The notes: a model not told the origin generated them from the letters alone. A stretch of 64,000 bases of DNA from Opisthorchis felineus (GCA_004794785.1 SJOL01006654.1:764699-828698), one strand, 5' to 3'. Positions 13,701-28,700 are shown, counted from the first letter of the stretch. Made by a program: numbers and translations.

Positions 13701-16700
13701 GGCATCTGACGGTTTTGGGTGTTTTCCGTGACTGAAGTACGTGATACACAACCAAATATGTACATCCTGATTACCTTGTTACGAAACTCTTGGCGCTTTC
13801 CGACATCAGCAAAGCTACTTCGATATCAGTGGCCAAAAATCTGAGGACGCATTATATCACAACAAATGGAAAATGGCAGGATTCCACAGAAACGTCTACA
13901 TTTCTAGCTGCGCTTCGACGTATTCCTTCCTGCCTACCTGCCTATTGTCAACTACAAATATTTTCATACCCAGATGGGTCAGCAAACTTAAAGTGCTTCC
14001 CCCAAACTTGTCTATAGCAAAACATTCTCTTCAACCTGTTTGCTTGACAGCTACCTCTCACAAACTGGCTTCCGGGAGCCACATTGTTTACAAGAATATG
14101 GACGTCGGTGACACAGATGCCAGTAATATCTAAAAATGCACTCTCACTTTTGTCAAAACACTGATTTTATTCAAACTGCCATACGATCCATGATTCACTC
14201 TAAACAAAAACGGTTGATCGTTGGTTTGTTCACTGAGCTGGGCGAGATGATTGCAAACGTTTCATCATCAATCGAGGTGACATCATCAGTGTGTTGTCAG
14301 GATGCGTAGTGAAGCGTAGTGATGAGTCGGTGGTTGTGCTTTGAGTAGTATTTTGTGTATGTTTATCTAGGTGATGCTAGCCGTGGCTGACCTTCGATCA
14401 TGATTGGTTGTTCGGTCGGACGGCACCATTGGTTAACTTAGGAATTGGATTGTATGAAACATGACCCCAGGAAAAAGGGATGGCCGAATTATTCATTACC
14501 ATAATACTCAACGATTCAAGGTCTCTGATTTGACGTATCTCATATTCTACGGTGGTCTATTTGATCTACAGAACGTGTCCTATTGATTCAAAAAGCTCAA
14601 AAGTAATAGAAAATAGGACAACCGAACGAACAATATGGTTAGTTACGTGTTCCATTGCAACCCGAATCCAAAAGTCAAATAAATCAGGGTGTTAGTCATT
14701 CAGGTGAATCAGATTGGTATTTGATTTGACCAAGGCAGTAGCTGTGCTAGTAGGGATAAAGTAAGACTTGGAAAGTAAGATCTTGAAAATCTAAGGGTCA
14801 AGTGAGCACCACGTAGGTAAACTGATGATGTTCCTTAGAATCTTGTGGATACAGAGTCGGGTACAACTGCTTGATTAATCGAAGTTCGTCATGGCGAGCC
14901 GCAAGGGACTTGTGTCATCTAACAAAAATTTTATAGTCCCCGGTCTTTGGTTCTCGACAAGTACTTGAGGAAGTGCCTGGCAATCCACACCACGCTTGTA
15001 CGTATACGACAGGGAGTTTGGTAGTCAAATATTGAAATATGGGTCAATTTTCGCGATTCAGTTGCTCACTTCACTCAAAGTAAGCGTTACAGTAGAGGCA
15101 GATGATGTGGTTTACAGCTCGTTTAATTAACTGAACGGGATAAGTTGAATGAAATGAAGCAATTCCTTTTCAGCTAATGATGCACAAACTTGAGCTGGCA
15201 TTACTACGTGAAGAATGACACCAGCCAATGAACTGTAGCTTTAGGGGCATTTTTTTGTGCTGGAAGCATATACTGCTCTATCAGTCTTCTGTATACCATT
15301 GGTGTTGTGAATACCTACATTGGGGAAATAAGCTTCTACTTTTGTCCATTTCCCCTATAGGTGTAGGAACTTAAGCTTGTTTGTCTTATTCCAATTCAAA
15401 ACTAAGGAAAACTGGCTAGCAACCTCGGGCCTTTGTTTCTCTTGTGGCTACGTCAACTTACATTTTCTTTTTCACCGAGATCCCAAAGTATACGTGTAGT
15501 GGAAGCAGGAAAGTCAGGCAGTTCGATCACATTGTTCGCCAACTATAATAGAGATAACAGAAACAGGGTATTTCCGGCTGGTTATGTTTAGTACCCCTTA
15601 GGATGTATCGAACTGAACAAGAACTAACCAGACCGGGCAATTTTAAAATGAAAGCCGAGAAAATGAATAATATTACAGAGCCCTGCACGGTGTTGCACAG
15701 TCAACTTCAGTGAGAAAGCAGGAAGGGTATTTTCTTGCCAGAAAGTGATAGCTCTGCAACAAGTCAAAGAACGTCCAACTTCAAGAAGTAAATAAACAGA
15801 TTAAGGTTCGTATTTAGGACTGATTAGAAGTATCTGTTAACTTGCAATCACGGCTGCATAGTCATTTGCGACTTGAAACACGTACCAAAATGTGTTGATT
15901 TATGAGTGTGAAATGTACGAATCTACTTAGCCCATAGGTAAGATGTTCGTAAGGGTTGTTTGGAAGCAGCGTTAGACAGTTCGATTTATTTGGTTCTCGC
16001 AAACTGTTAACCGATTACTCCCTATTGGAAACTCTTCCACGAAATTTCTGGCCAATATTCATCTTGAAAAGCTCAGCATTGCCCACAATCAGTTCAGCTT
16101 AGTCCACAATTGTTGTTCTGTACCTAAAAAGTTAAATATACTAGTCTCTCTCAACAAATGACACTTAATACTAACAGCCGTGTTGATCATCCTTGGGTGA
16201 GGGGGACTTGAAGCTTTTACCAAATAACCAAGCAAATATCACTGTACGTACCGAATTTTTTACAGCAAGACAGTGAAGCAGTAAAATAGTGAGTTGATCT
16301 CGTGCAGCCACATTCTGGGCCATAAAATCTGAAGAGGACCATGATTAACATCAACAGTACTCAAACCAATGGGGAAGATGGAAATGTCGAATTTGAAACG
16401 TCACTACTTGGTAAACGCAGTCTCAGAGATCACTAAAAACGGGTTTTCCGGCTCAAGCTCTTTCTGGTCTAATTGAATTTGCCTCTATTTCCTCTGAGGT
16501 TTCATTGCTGCATTCCGTACACTTTTTAGTGAACGTTTCTACCACAGAAGGAATTCGTCGTGCTAGAGTGACATCAATACATTAAAGTTCAGCTAGTCGA
16601 ATTTACAATGAGCAACATCAAACAAAGCTTAAGACAGTTCCCAGAGGCGTCATAGATCTTTCATTCTTCTGAGGAGTGCAAAATGGATTATGAAATCCAC

Positions 16701-19700
16701 AATAGTGTTGACTGGTTTGGCTCCAAAAAGAGGCCAGTTTCATTTGGTACGTTGTCCCAAGAGTCTAACGGCGCTTGATCATCTTGCAGCACAATTTCTT
16801 ATTTTTACTGCTCATGATAAGCTGCAATTTTTCAGACTATGACATTATCAGTGCTGCCTACAACTACGATTGGCCTACGCACATGCGCTTGGAATTCCTG
16901 AGTGAAGCTTTGCACTACCAATGCAGTTTGCGACTGTACTTATAGCTGCAAACCTGAATTGTGTTGGCCACCATACGTTACATCGGCAGTTTGCATTCGG
17001 AAGCCAAACTAAAGGCAGCTGAGACAGAAGCGCCTATCATCTATATGGTGCCAAAGAGGCAATTATACTCATGGACAACTTAGAAAACGATTTTGTCAGT
17101 TGGATGAGGTGGTTCAGCCACATTTTTAACGCAACACATCTCCGTCTAACAGTTGCGAGCTATCCGGTTTTCAAACAAAATATGACAGACTAGCTAGCTC
17201 GCCAGGCAACATCTATGCATGCCTAATTATCTGCCTGCTCTTGGGTGGCTGCTTGACCGGTTGGGTGACGAAAACGCTGTCTTGACGCACGAAATCCTTC
17301 CTAATTCTCAGGGGGGGNNNNNNNNNNNNNNNNNNNNNNNNNNNNNNNNNNNNNNNNNNNNNNNNNNNNNNNNNNNNNNNNNNNNNNNNNNNNNNNNNNN
17401 NNNNNNNNNNNNNNNNNNNNNNNNNNNNNNNNNNNNNNNNNNNNNNNNNNNNNNNNNNNNNNNNNNNNNNNNNNNNNNNNNNNNNNNNNNNNNNNNNNNN
17501 NNNNNNNNNNNNNNNNNNNNNNNNNNNNNNNNNNNNNNNNNNNNNNNNNNNNNNNNNNNNNNNNNNNNNNNNNNNNNNNNNNNNNNNNNNNNNNNNNNNN
17601 NNNNNNNNNNNNNNNNNNNNNNNNNNNNNNNNNNNNNNNNNNNNNNNNNNNNNNNNNNNNNNNNNNNNNNNNNNNNNNNNNNNNNNNNNNNNNNNNNNNN
17701 NNNNNNNNNNNNNNNNNNNNNNNNNNNNNNNNNNNNNNNNNNNNNNNNNNNNNNNNNNNNNNNNNNNNNNNNNNNNNNNNNNNNNNNNNNNNNNNNNNNN
17801 NNNNNNNNNNNNNNNNNNNNNNNNNNNNNNNNNNNNNNNNNNNNNNNNNNNNNNNNNNNNNGTACAACCATAAGGTCCGTCTAATTATATATATATATAT
17901 ATATAATTATATTAAAAGACCCAGAGCTAAAAGAAGAGAAAAAGAGTGGGTGAGGGAGTTGGCCTAGTGCTGGACCAAAAGCTCATGCTTTACCTCTGCC
18001 ATGAAGAATATTGCACAAAAATAGTTTGCCTCTCCAAAGGGATCAAAACCACTGGAGTAATTTCAGGTCAAATGGCCTCATTATTAAAAGACAAACTGAC
18101 ATACAGATGAATGGGCTCTTGTCCATAGGGCTCCGTTTCAAATGGCTCGTTGAAACCTATTTCAAGATCCACGTCTCCTGAACAGACCAACTTCAGAGGC
18201 TGGTAAAAGTTCTCTTCTGAAAGGGTATCTTGTACTGGAATATGCTTCGAGAAACCAACCAAAAGGTGTGTCTTACTGAGCTTGAGATGGCTGAGTGGTT
18301 AAGACTCGAACTTAATGACTTCAATGACCGTGGTCGGAACCAAACACCGGCATTTTAAACGCAACTATCTAGACTTAAACCACCTGGCCATATCTCGGCC
18401 CCCCTGCTAACTTCGGGCGACGCAGCAGCTAGGCACCGAAAGACTGTTGCAACTGAACGATTCTTTATTATTGAGCATCTTACAAGGATTAATCTGCCAG
18501 CGGAGGCACAAGTTTCTCCAAAAATGGGACCACTTTTGGCCGGCCTTCTATTTTCTGCTTCCAGGAGAAAGATCAGAAGCTGGGTACGAGCAGAATTAGT
18601 CTCTGTAGAAGTAGCCTATTGTCCCCTTCAGATGTGCATAGCAATATCCGTGCCTTGTGGCTTATTGTAGAATCCCCATTACTCTGTTCTAAATCCCAGG
18701 ATTCAGCGGGATGTTCGACAGGTGAGAACACAATGGTACAGCCTGAATAGCTGTACGTGTTGGTATGCAGTCTGTAGGAAAACCTGAGAGCAGGACCACG
18801 TCAAGCTCAGTGATACGAATAAACTGGCATTAACTATTGAAGGCATTTAACGGATCTGTGGAGGTTGCGGTTGAATTCCATACCCATCAAGAGGGGCACT
18901 TCTGGTCGTCTCTTTCAAGTGGAATTTCAAAAGAAGGAAGACCACAACAGTATGATGAGGAGTATAGTCAGATTCTAAGTTACCCAACCACCACCGTAAC
19001 AACCTTCGACGTAATTAGGTTAGTTAGATATGTACTTCATAAGGAAGTGTAGGACAACCCAGTGCACACTTCCTGCATTCGGGCATTTGTTGAGAAGGAA
19101 AACTGAGTTTTCCGGGTATGTTGGTGGTCTTTGTGTGGATTTTGGTGAGCGGTCTCTCAAAAGGCAAACAATCCGAGTCGCATTCTACGAGAGCTCTCCG
19201 AAGTGGTCAAGGTGTGAAGTGTCCCCTGCTGAAATGCTGTGATGAGCCACATTGACAAGCTAAGCTTTCAGAAACCTTTATTGTCTTTCGGATGAAATGT
19301 TTTGTAAATATTACATTCCAAGGAGCACCATGTAAACATGTTGAACGCAAAAGCACACAGTAGCATGCCTGGAACTCACTGGGTTATAAATGAACGCACC
19401 GCCAACATCGTCGATGACAGCTACTCGGGTAGTGCTGGGTGAGATAAAAAGGGAGACGATCGGACGAGAATGATGAAACTCGTCCAGGTGGACCCAATCG
19501 TCGAGGTGAAAGTAGAATAAGTGACCCGTCTAAAAGTAGGGGATAGAAAGTGAATGTTAGGAGATGAGTACCGCGATCATGACACCGGATATCACTAAAT
19601 ACACACAAATCACGGTGGCGTAATAGAATGTTCAGCTTGAAAAAGCAGTATTTTCTGGAGAATCACTCTCAGAGGTATATAACTGGAACTTCACACTTCG

Positions 19701-22700
19701 CCAGCATACTCCGTCTAGATTTCCCAATAATGGTAAAAAGCTCAGAACCAATGCGAAGTGGTCGAGTTACCTAGTCTGTTTTGCAAAGATGTGCTCAATG
19801 TCGAATATCATGGTCTTGATTTGTCCACTTATCGCGGATCGATACTTTTGAAGTTTTGGGCGCCGCATGAGTCAAGGCTAGGACAGAGAAACCCATTCAT
19901 CCGCTAGCTCTTTGACAGTTGGTGGGAGGTCACAACCCAATAGCAGAGCATGGTTCACTAAACAAATTACTATTCTCTGATTGGGCACATATTTCCTTCT
20001 CATTTGTAAAGGTTTTTTTCTGAATAGGTTTAGCATGAACATTTCTCTTCTGACAAAAGGGCATGTTGTTAATGTTCGCAAAGTTCTGAGATCAGTTTGT
20101 GGTCACCGCGTATTACCCTTTTAACCAAGTGTCGTGTAATGTAGGTAAAAACGGACGAAAGATCTTTTGAATTTCACTGAGTTGCTTCAAGAAAATCAGT
20201 AGAAGGCAAAGGGATTCCCGTGACCATTGTAAGCTTTCACAGGCTCATACACTCTCTGTGATGGTCCACGTTAAGTGAAACAAAACCGCTAAAGTAAAAT
20301 AAGGATAAGTAACTCACGCTTGTACCATAAATCAGAAAGTTCTCCGTCAACTGAAAGGCAGTAACCATGCCAATCTCCTGTTTTGGATCGGGAAATATGC
20401 ACTGCTTCTTTGCGAATCTGTCGTTTTCGATTTCAGTCAAGAGATAATATTGAGATTCCTCCTTGTTCTTGACACATTCTTTCGTTGGGAAAAATTTAGG
20501 GTCAATCTGTCAAAACACAGACAAATAATCTATGATAGCTTGCAACTAACTGTACAACTAGATACACCCAAGATATACACTTTGGAATATGGACGGACCA
20601 GGCCCATCACTCATTATTATGATTATTACCGTGATAAGCATCATCCTATTGTTGTCACAACCGCGATCACCAATGAATATATCAGCCAGACTACGAAAAT
20701 CCTTACACGATACCTCTGTGTCACTGAATTGTAACAAATACCAGCGCATTTTACTTTTGTGTGGTTGGGTTTCCGTCACCGTACTATCAGTATTCTCAAT
20801 TTCACTAATATTCAAATCAATTCAGTTTATCAGCTATAAACTGTATACCATAGGCACACTGGTTTCAGCTGCTACAGTTTCTATCACCGGAAAACGGGTG
20901 TGGGCCGCACAACCATGCCTTGGAGGCGAAGGCATGTTCAGTTTGTTCGGAAATTGGGTAGCCAGGCATTGAAGGCGATAGCTTTGATGCACGAGCGCCA
21001 CTGACTGAGCGATTGGGCCATCTCTGCCAATGTTATTAACCATTGGTGATTTGAGTCCCGGGGTCCCCATCCAGGGAGGTGGCAGTTGCCCGCCCGACTA
21101 AGTTTACTGGTTAGTGTTTTCGTACTTCGTTGCCAGTTTATACACTGTCCACCTCTCGGTCGCTTCCACCCAGCACAGGGCTAGGAAAAAAGAACAACGG
21201 TGCCTGACATCTCTTCAGGCCTGGCGCAAATTCCAGTCTGGGTAAAACATCCCACAAAGACAGACTATAGTATTGATTACGGGATCACTGTCGTGATCAT
21301 ATCACCTCCAGATGCACCTGCTGCTTCACTGGATGTTTTGTAGAAGCCCATCCGGGGGTAGACATAAATTTCCTTGCACTTAGATGACGAGAACCAGCTG
21401 TGCGTATGTCCACTTACACTGAGAATTCATGAAGGTCTTGCTGCGAAATAAGCTGACCATTTTCCCACCATTAATCACGAAAACAGTGGATATCTTCGGA
21501 ACTTAGAAGTTTAACCTGTCTGTGGTGCTAAACGCCAACTCACACAACATTTGTCTCACTCGTATACTTCCATTACAATCAGGTGATGGAAAATCCATGA
21601 CATCTTATTTTTAAATTATCGAATAGTAAACACTGTGAGGATGAAGACTAAAACTTCCTTCCGACAAATTGTCATTCGGGAGCTGGTCAACATGAGACCA
21701 CCTAATGTGGATGCGGTGATTGAAGAATTAGTGACTCTATACCCTGTGTAAGTTATACTCAGTCACTCTGGTGATCAGCGACAAGTGGCCTAACGGATAA
21801 GGGTTCAAACTACCAGGCGTGAGGTCATGGATACGAAACCCCCTTGTTTTCTGAGCTGCGCACTTTTGAGTACCAATTAGGACGAAGTTGCTGTACAGTG
21901 CTTTTAGGATTTTTCAGCATAGATTAGCTTTAACTGCAGGCCGAAACACATTACTGACCACACCAAGTCTTCGTAACAGCAACTGATTGATGATTGTGTA
22001 CAATAAGAAATTGCCTGTGTTTAGTGCATCCAGTGTGCAAAAGTAGTTTTACGCAGACCACGTGAAAAGTGTTGAGTTCGTCTACAAGTGCATGTTCCTT
22101 CACTAGGCTTTGTCTGTCTAGTTAGAAGTTGCATGCTTGAAAACCCAGGTAGGTATTATGAACACAAAACCAAGTGTGGTGCTGACCGCGCAGACAGAGA
22201 GAGACAGCAAACAGTCTTCTATTGTCCGCTTAATATCCAGCTCCAGCTGGAACTCGCTACACTCCTTCCGTCTTCATTCGCCACATCGAGGGAGAGTGGA
22301 GCGGTCAAAGCCGACGATAAAGCACACCTTCTTTTTTATTATTTTCTTTGAAGATGCGAAAATCACTTGGATTATGATCCTACTTTCTGATTATGAAGGG
22401 TATTTCTATGAGCAAGGAATGACATTACAGCGCCTATGTTGCAGGAACGTTCCCTCGGAGGAAGTCACAACAATTGTTGGGTTTACTCATGGAAGACAGC
22501 AGTGTGCTGAATTTCGTAGACTTGCTTGCAATAGCCTAATAAGCAAGCTCCTAAATCGAGAAGGGATGCAAAAAATCGAAAATTATATTTGGACTGGGGT
22601 ATGCCTTTCACAGAGTTTTTTACAGCGCTGAACTCATTACCCAGGTTACCAGCATTTTAGATTAACACACATTAACAAATCGGATTAACACGACTTTTAC

Positions 22701-25700
22701 TTACCCAATGAAGCGTGAGTCTTCCGCTTGGGCCACATGCAGCTGCGTAATTTTCACTGAGGGAAATCGAGTTGATTTCGTCCAGGTAATCATATTCAGA
22801 TACTGCTTCAATACCTAGATAACACAATGGTGAAGTAAGGATGACGTATTCCAAATAGGCAGAATTTCGCCACAACACATATATGTGCCCAAGTTTTGCA
22901 TGCATAATCGATCTACATAATCTCATAACTAACAAAGCCACGATTATCTTCTTGCATCCCATCTCCCGAAAGGACATTTAACTAATAGTCATGGACTATG
23001 TGATTTACAGGAAATCGGGATGCATACTAAGGAGTTTCTGTCTATTGTTACGATTCCCAAAGAATCCAGCCGCAAGATGTTCAGGAGCACCTCCTTATTG
23101 TTCTGGCTATCGCCGAAGCAACTTATTTTACGGGTAGTCTACCATCGCCTGTCAATAATGGGTATAGTGTCCACAACAAACTCATTTTGGATCCAGGTTA
23201 TGTGTGAGGGTTCAGTTCATTACAGTGTTCCATTCTGAACTGTTAGGTATTGCCCGAAAACGTAGATGGAAATTTCTCACGGCCAAAATATATCTACAGA
23301 TTCTGACGACGCCAGATGGTGGAAAGCCCTTTAGAACAAAAAGTTTTCATCTTTCCCACACCTTTTCAATTATTGTTTTGCAAAAGACCGTTCATTATCA
23401 TTGTTGTCATTAAACCTGCTAACAGAATTCTGATTTTTCTGTTGTTGCTCATCCTCGAGGAGGTTAGGTACACAGCTAATTTAAATATGATGAAAAAATA
23501 CCCAAGCTTTGAAACTATCCACCAGTCATTTCATTCAGACCTCAAGCTGTCCAAGAAATCAGACAGTTTATGCAAAATTACCCAAAACACAGTTGAGACA
23601 CACACTAAACCAAAAGTATACAGTTTAGAGATGAAGACAACGACGATCCTGGGGCCATTTAATCAAACTTACAGTTGCACAAGCTGTGGGTAGATGGTAT
23701 GAATTGCGCTTGATGGCGATAAAGTTATTAATGTGGAATCCATCACATCTTCTGCAATTCGTAAACTTCAATCTGAGCAGTAAATGTCGAATAATAGTTA
23801 ATTTTATCCCATGGCAGTATCATAAGAAGCGAAAGGGCGAATGCTGGTGGGCAAAACAAGATGGGAGAACGACAGGATAAATGAATGGGCCTTACTTGCA
23901 ACGATTCTAGCGAGGCAGAACTATGTTATTAAGTGATAAGGTTAGCAGACCTATCAAGGCTTCCATTGATTGGAAATAAGATAATTCATGCTGCACACTG
24001 AACTTAATCATAAGTCAGTAAAACAATGCAACTTCCTTTCAAGTCAGGCCGGATCAGACTACTTGAATTCATTTTGGAGTTTCTTCAAAATACCGGTAGT
24101 TTCATCCTCGGTCCACCTTGCTTTATCATTTGACTGTCCCTCGCACTATTGGCGAGCACGTTGTACATACATGGGTTATAAGGCGGACGGCGTGTTGGAA
24201 AACCTTTTACCTTTCGCCACTTGACCCATTCAGTCCCTGTGTGTATTTATGCAAGAAAGCTTGACTTGACCTTATACACCGCATCATGTAGAACCAGCAG
24301 ACTGTGACAGTGGAAACACACACAAGATGCACATAGAGTGTGGTCTGTTGTCTCCATAAATACCCGTAACTTAAATAGGCGCTATGCTGGCAAAAATCTC
24401 GGCACATCACTTGGTCTTAGTCATATGTTCGGGATAAGCAGCTGCAATGAAGCCCGTTGATGAGCGTATTACCACATCGAATGTTTTTGTAACTTACCGG
24501 TTTCCGTCAGTTCGTAAAACCATGCACGATTATTCATCCCAACTGCCAGGTATCTTGTCCCCAATCCAATGAATGTTGGTTCCATCTCCACCTTAACTGT
24601 TTGAGGAGTTTGGTAGTAGGTTGGCACTGACTGTAACTGACAATAAAAACAACAAGATCCTGAGACTGGCTTGACTATCTGACAGAGAAAGTGCTTTTGC
24701 GCAGATGTTATATTTCTTCACATCCGGTAAAATATGAAATCAACATAGTCCCATATTTGAGCCTGATAATGAAATGCCGCAATGGTTAGAATCCGTTGAC
24801 ATTCAGTCTCTATTCTTATGCTGTTTCCTACATTCCCTTCACGAACGAGTGGAAGTGGCTCACCACAGAGAAATCTCAGTTAGAGAAGGGCACCAAATAC
24901 ACGGCAAGATTTTGTGCCACAAACATATATTGTATCACCCAAAAACCACCAAGATAAGACTATTTACCGACTTCTTGTGTCATACACAGCCTTCAAGAGA
25001 CATTGGTCGTAGGTCTTGTGAGCACATAATATGCATATACCGGATGCTACATGTTATGAAACTGTTTGCCACAGCAGAATGAAACTTTCAAATAGTTCGT
25101 TCGGTCTGAATACCTTCGGATGAGACTGACTCATGTGTATTTATATCCAACTCATTTTTCGAAACCGCAGTCCAGTGACTCGTAAATTGTGCAGTTGTTG
25201 CAAACCGGCGCATGAGACATGACACAGAGTCAAGCTGAAGAAAAGCTTAAATTTGTCTTATTCTGCTTTCACCCCTCTGCGATGATTTCTGCAGATTTCT
25301 GTGACAAATCGTGGAGAGTGGCGCTTCAAAATGTTATATCGGTTAGACCTTAATGAAGGAATTTTGTTTTCCTATGGGTAATCCCCTGCCGTATTTTCTG
25401 AAACAGAACCTGAAGCGAGGCCTAACGAAACTTCAGTGATGCGAATGTGTGGATCTTGACTGTAAAACATGTCTTTAATATTCTCCCCTCAGAGTACTTC
25501 ATTTTGTTAGTTCTTAAAGTCCCAGCTACTTGTAAATGGCCCCGAAGGAAACAAATGGTGCCTGGAAGAATTCGTTATGGGTTACGGAGCTTGTAGGATT
25601 CGTGCACAAGCAAACGTACAGAGAGCGAGCGATTCTGAAGTCACCATTCCTCACTGTTTGTCACAATGGTTCCGATGAGCTTCCGTTTTTGTTGCTCCTA

Positions 25701-28700
25701 ATTGAAAACATTTCGGTTCTAGACTATTTCGCCAGGAATGGTAATTGCCCTGCTAACTGATGACCCCGAGTTTGCTTAGGTCGTGTGGCTTTTTGACAGA
25801 TCACTGAGGGAACCAACTTTCCCACTACTCCATGAATCTTTGACTATCAAAGCAATAGTTACAACCATATTTACTGTGTTTTGAATACATTAGTTTAGTA
25901 CTAACCAGAATCTCACCAAGATATAGCTAGATAGTCAATAACAAGAGGCTTGACGGTTGCCACTTCTAAATAACTACGACTGTACTGTTAGATTTATTCA
26001 AAGAGGTGATCGGACACAGAAGACAGTCAGCTGACTGCACCGAATTAGTGGTATCAATTTTATCAAAAACAGATCGATAGTCCATAAAACTAAAGTATAT
26101 ACTGCTATGAACTACTATTTTCGAACTTTATTTTCATAAAAAGTGGTCAACTTTGGAAAATTCACCCTCTGAGGAATGTTGAATAGTGAGCTATTTCCAA
26201 TTCATTCATTCCACAGCTTGAAAATTCTCACGTTAGAGGCCGAAAATATCCAGTTCACATGGACGTCTTTCCTGGTGCGCTTGGATCCATTTTGAGCTCG
26301 AGACAGTTCAGTGGTTAGGCGCGAACTTAGTGGCGGGAAAATTTGTGGCTCGAACCCAACCTTGGCATCTCGACTGCTCCTGCCTAGGCTTGAGCAATCT
26401 GATTGTATCCCAGCCCTCGTGCTTACCTCGGGTAGCATGACAGCTTGGCACCGAAACGGTGTTACAGCTGAAAAATTATTATTACTGTTCAGATCTGTTT
26501 AAGGAAGTTTATCATTTCTAGCTACGTTTTTTCTGTTTTATCTTCAGTGAGATCTACCCTTTAGCTCCTCTATACTTCGTGATACGATCACCATGCCAGC
26601 AAACAGTACAAATGGTCTGCCAACTCTAAACTATATTTGATATGCCCACTTCCTTCCTGCACAATACCATTCTCCTGATCGTCAAGCGATTGTTTTCACA
26701 GTCATATAATAAAATTCATTATCGGTGAAATGTTACAGTGTCATAACATGATAAACATCACGAATGTGGAATTAAATAGATTTACCTGATCACTCAATTT
26801 AGTGAACGGGAGAGGTTCTAGCGTAACTTCAAGCAGCGACGTCAATCGCGCCGTTAGATTGGTTGTCCTCGGTGTAGCTGTGGCAGCTAACATTGGAAGT
26901 TGACTGAGGAACACATGAAGGAGCTGTCTGGATGTAGATACAGCCATAAGCTGACCATCTTCTGACCACTGTAACTGACAAGGTGCACGGTTGTCTCGCA
27001 GTACTGCTGTGCCCGTCCTCTGGGCTTCATTATCCTGTCCATCCTCCTCCAGTTCAATGATGGCCAATAATTCACGAACGTTAACCAGGTCATGTATCTT
27101 AACACTGAAAGGAAATCAAATCTCCGTGACAGTTGTGGCGGTTGAAGGTTACACGACGCTCGTGAAAAGTCTCACTTATTCTCTCGGAAGTTTTCACTAC
27201 TTCTATGAATCAAGTAGCGTAGCTGGAAGGTAATATTTTCGAAGCTTCACATCGCGTAGGACTATGGGAATGGAGAGAGCCATTAAGGATATCAGACAAA
27301 AGTAGCGCAAAATTAATATTTCCCCGGCTATCACCATTATATTTCTAGGGAAACTAAGTTGGGGGTATAAAGTAACCTGACACATTGGAGCTATAACCGA
27401 ATAATCATCATATATTCGGAAATGTTACATTGATTGAAATAATTTCAACGTTTAGATAAGAATGAAAGCCCAATCCTCGTAGTCCCAAGTTAGATGTTTT
27501 CACAGTATGCCATCATCCACTACAGAGGGCTACAACTATTGGTTCTATATGTTTATGTTTCATCTGGTGAGTAGTCTTCCCTTGAAAACGTCCCCCCAGA
27601 GGGACAACTGATAAGTAGTCATTCGACCACACAGGAAAATATATGTTGCTAATTTCTTCGCCCGTGAAACTTACATGGACCTCTTGAGGGCTTGTCAAGT
27701 CCTACTTCATGCATCTAATGTGAATCGCACTTTAAACACAAGTGGTGTAAACGAAAGTGACTTCGGCCGCAAACTCATGACGTTTAATTTCAGCTATGGC
27801 GGGTCAGCAGTATTCCGTGCTGTGTGCAATCGGTTAATAATGAATACACACGCTGAAGCTATGATAACATTTCAAGCAGTTTTGTTGGTGTTTTGACCAT
27901 GGTAAACCATAGACTCCGTGATAATGCTATTTAGGTGTCAGCTGTCGCCACATTGCCACACAGTTGAGGGTTTGTGTGTCTAACAGGTCGCAGTGTTGTA
28001 GCATATTGTCAGCAGACGTAATGTTCCACGACCTTTGGGCCCGCGTAAAGCAAGTGAAAGTGGGTTATTCAGTGACTGATCGCTATTCTAACATTTTTAA
28101 TTCATTTCCCAATTCTGTTTTTACATAATTAGGGGATAGTGCACTTTCGGAACACCCGTAGGACGCAACACACAGTCTTTGAGAACAATTATAAAAATAT
28201 CAAGTGTATCGATTTTAATAGGACGACATAATTTTGTGAATTAATTAGCAATGATAATGCTTACCAGTGATCACCAGCGGTGGCACATCGATTCAGCGTA
28301 AGAGAGAGAGCGATATCACAGAGACCTTCTTTATGGTCACGAACCTGATAGATTTCCTGGTTACACAAGATATTCATTTATACGAAGAAATGCAGAAACC
28401 CACTTTACCCAGCTCAGATTTCTGCGTAGAAACAACAATGAAATATCCGGCAGAAAATCCCACCATAATATAACCATCACCGAACCAGTGATACGAGACA
28501 AGATCACCATACCGCTGCTGAAATGCCAGCTCGATGGGGTTGTCCATATCCTCCGTATTAAGGATCAAGAGGTTCTTGCGACCCACCACGCAGCTGACCT
28601 GTTTGAAGCAGAAAATGCATGACCAGCAGTAGGCTTCTGTATCTGTGATTCGTCCAACTAGCCAAAAACATTTTTTCCATCGAAACCATTGGTACCTAGT

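Larger units (their letters stand above)
15543..19379. other. WDR19 intron 12, including an assembly gap
   Basis: A 3.8-kb intron as assembled. Its real length is uncertain because of the N run at 17318-17861. It contains a TA microsatellite at 17885-17911 and a SINE-like repeat at 18281-18475. The remainder shows no coding signal that I could support. Confidence 0.6.
20507..22704. other. WDR19 intron 10
   Basis: A 2.2-kb intron. It holds a minus-strand SINE-like copy (20862-21030) and a plus-strand copy of a second SINE-like family (21781-21942). Confidence 0.6.

Noticed and set aside
17219..17884. Long open frames of up to 221 codons across the gap
   Set aside because: They consist almost entirely of unknown residues produced by the N run.
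22137..22631. A 164-codon plus-strand open frame in WDR19 intron 10
   Set aside because: It starts at a non-ATG codon, has a low-complexity Ser-rich part, no exon borders and no recognisable domain. I treat it as chance.
27513..27698. A possible short exon (LTSPQEVH before a gtaagt donor) in WDR19 intron 7
   Set aside because: Its phase does not fit exons 7 and 8, which join directly with correct homology.
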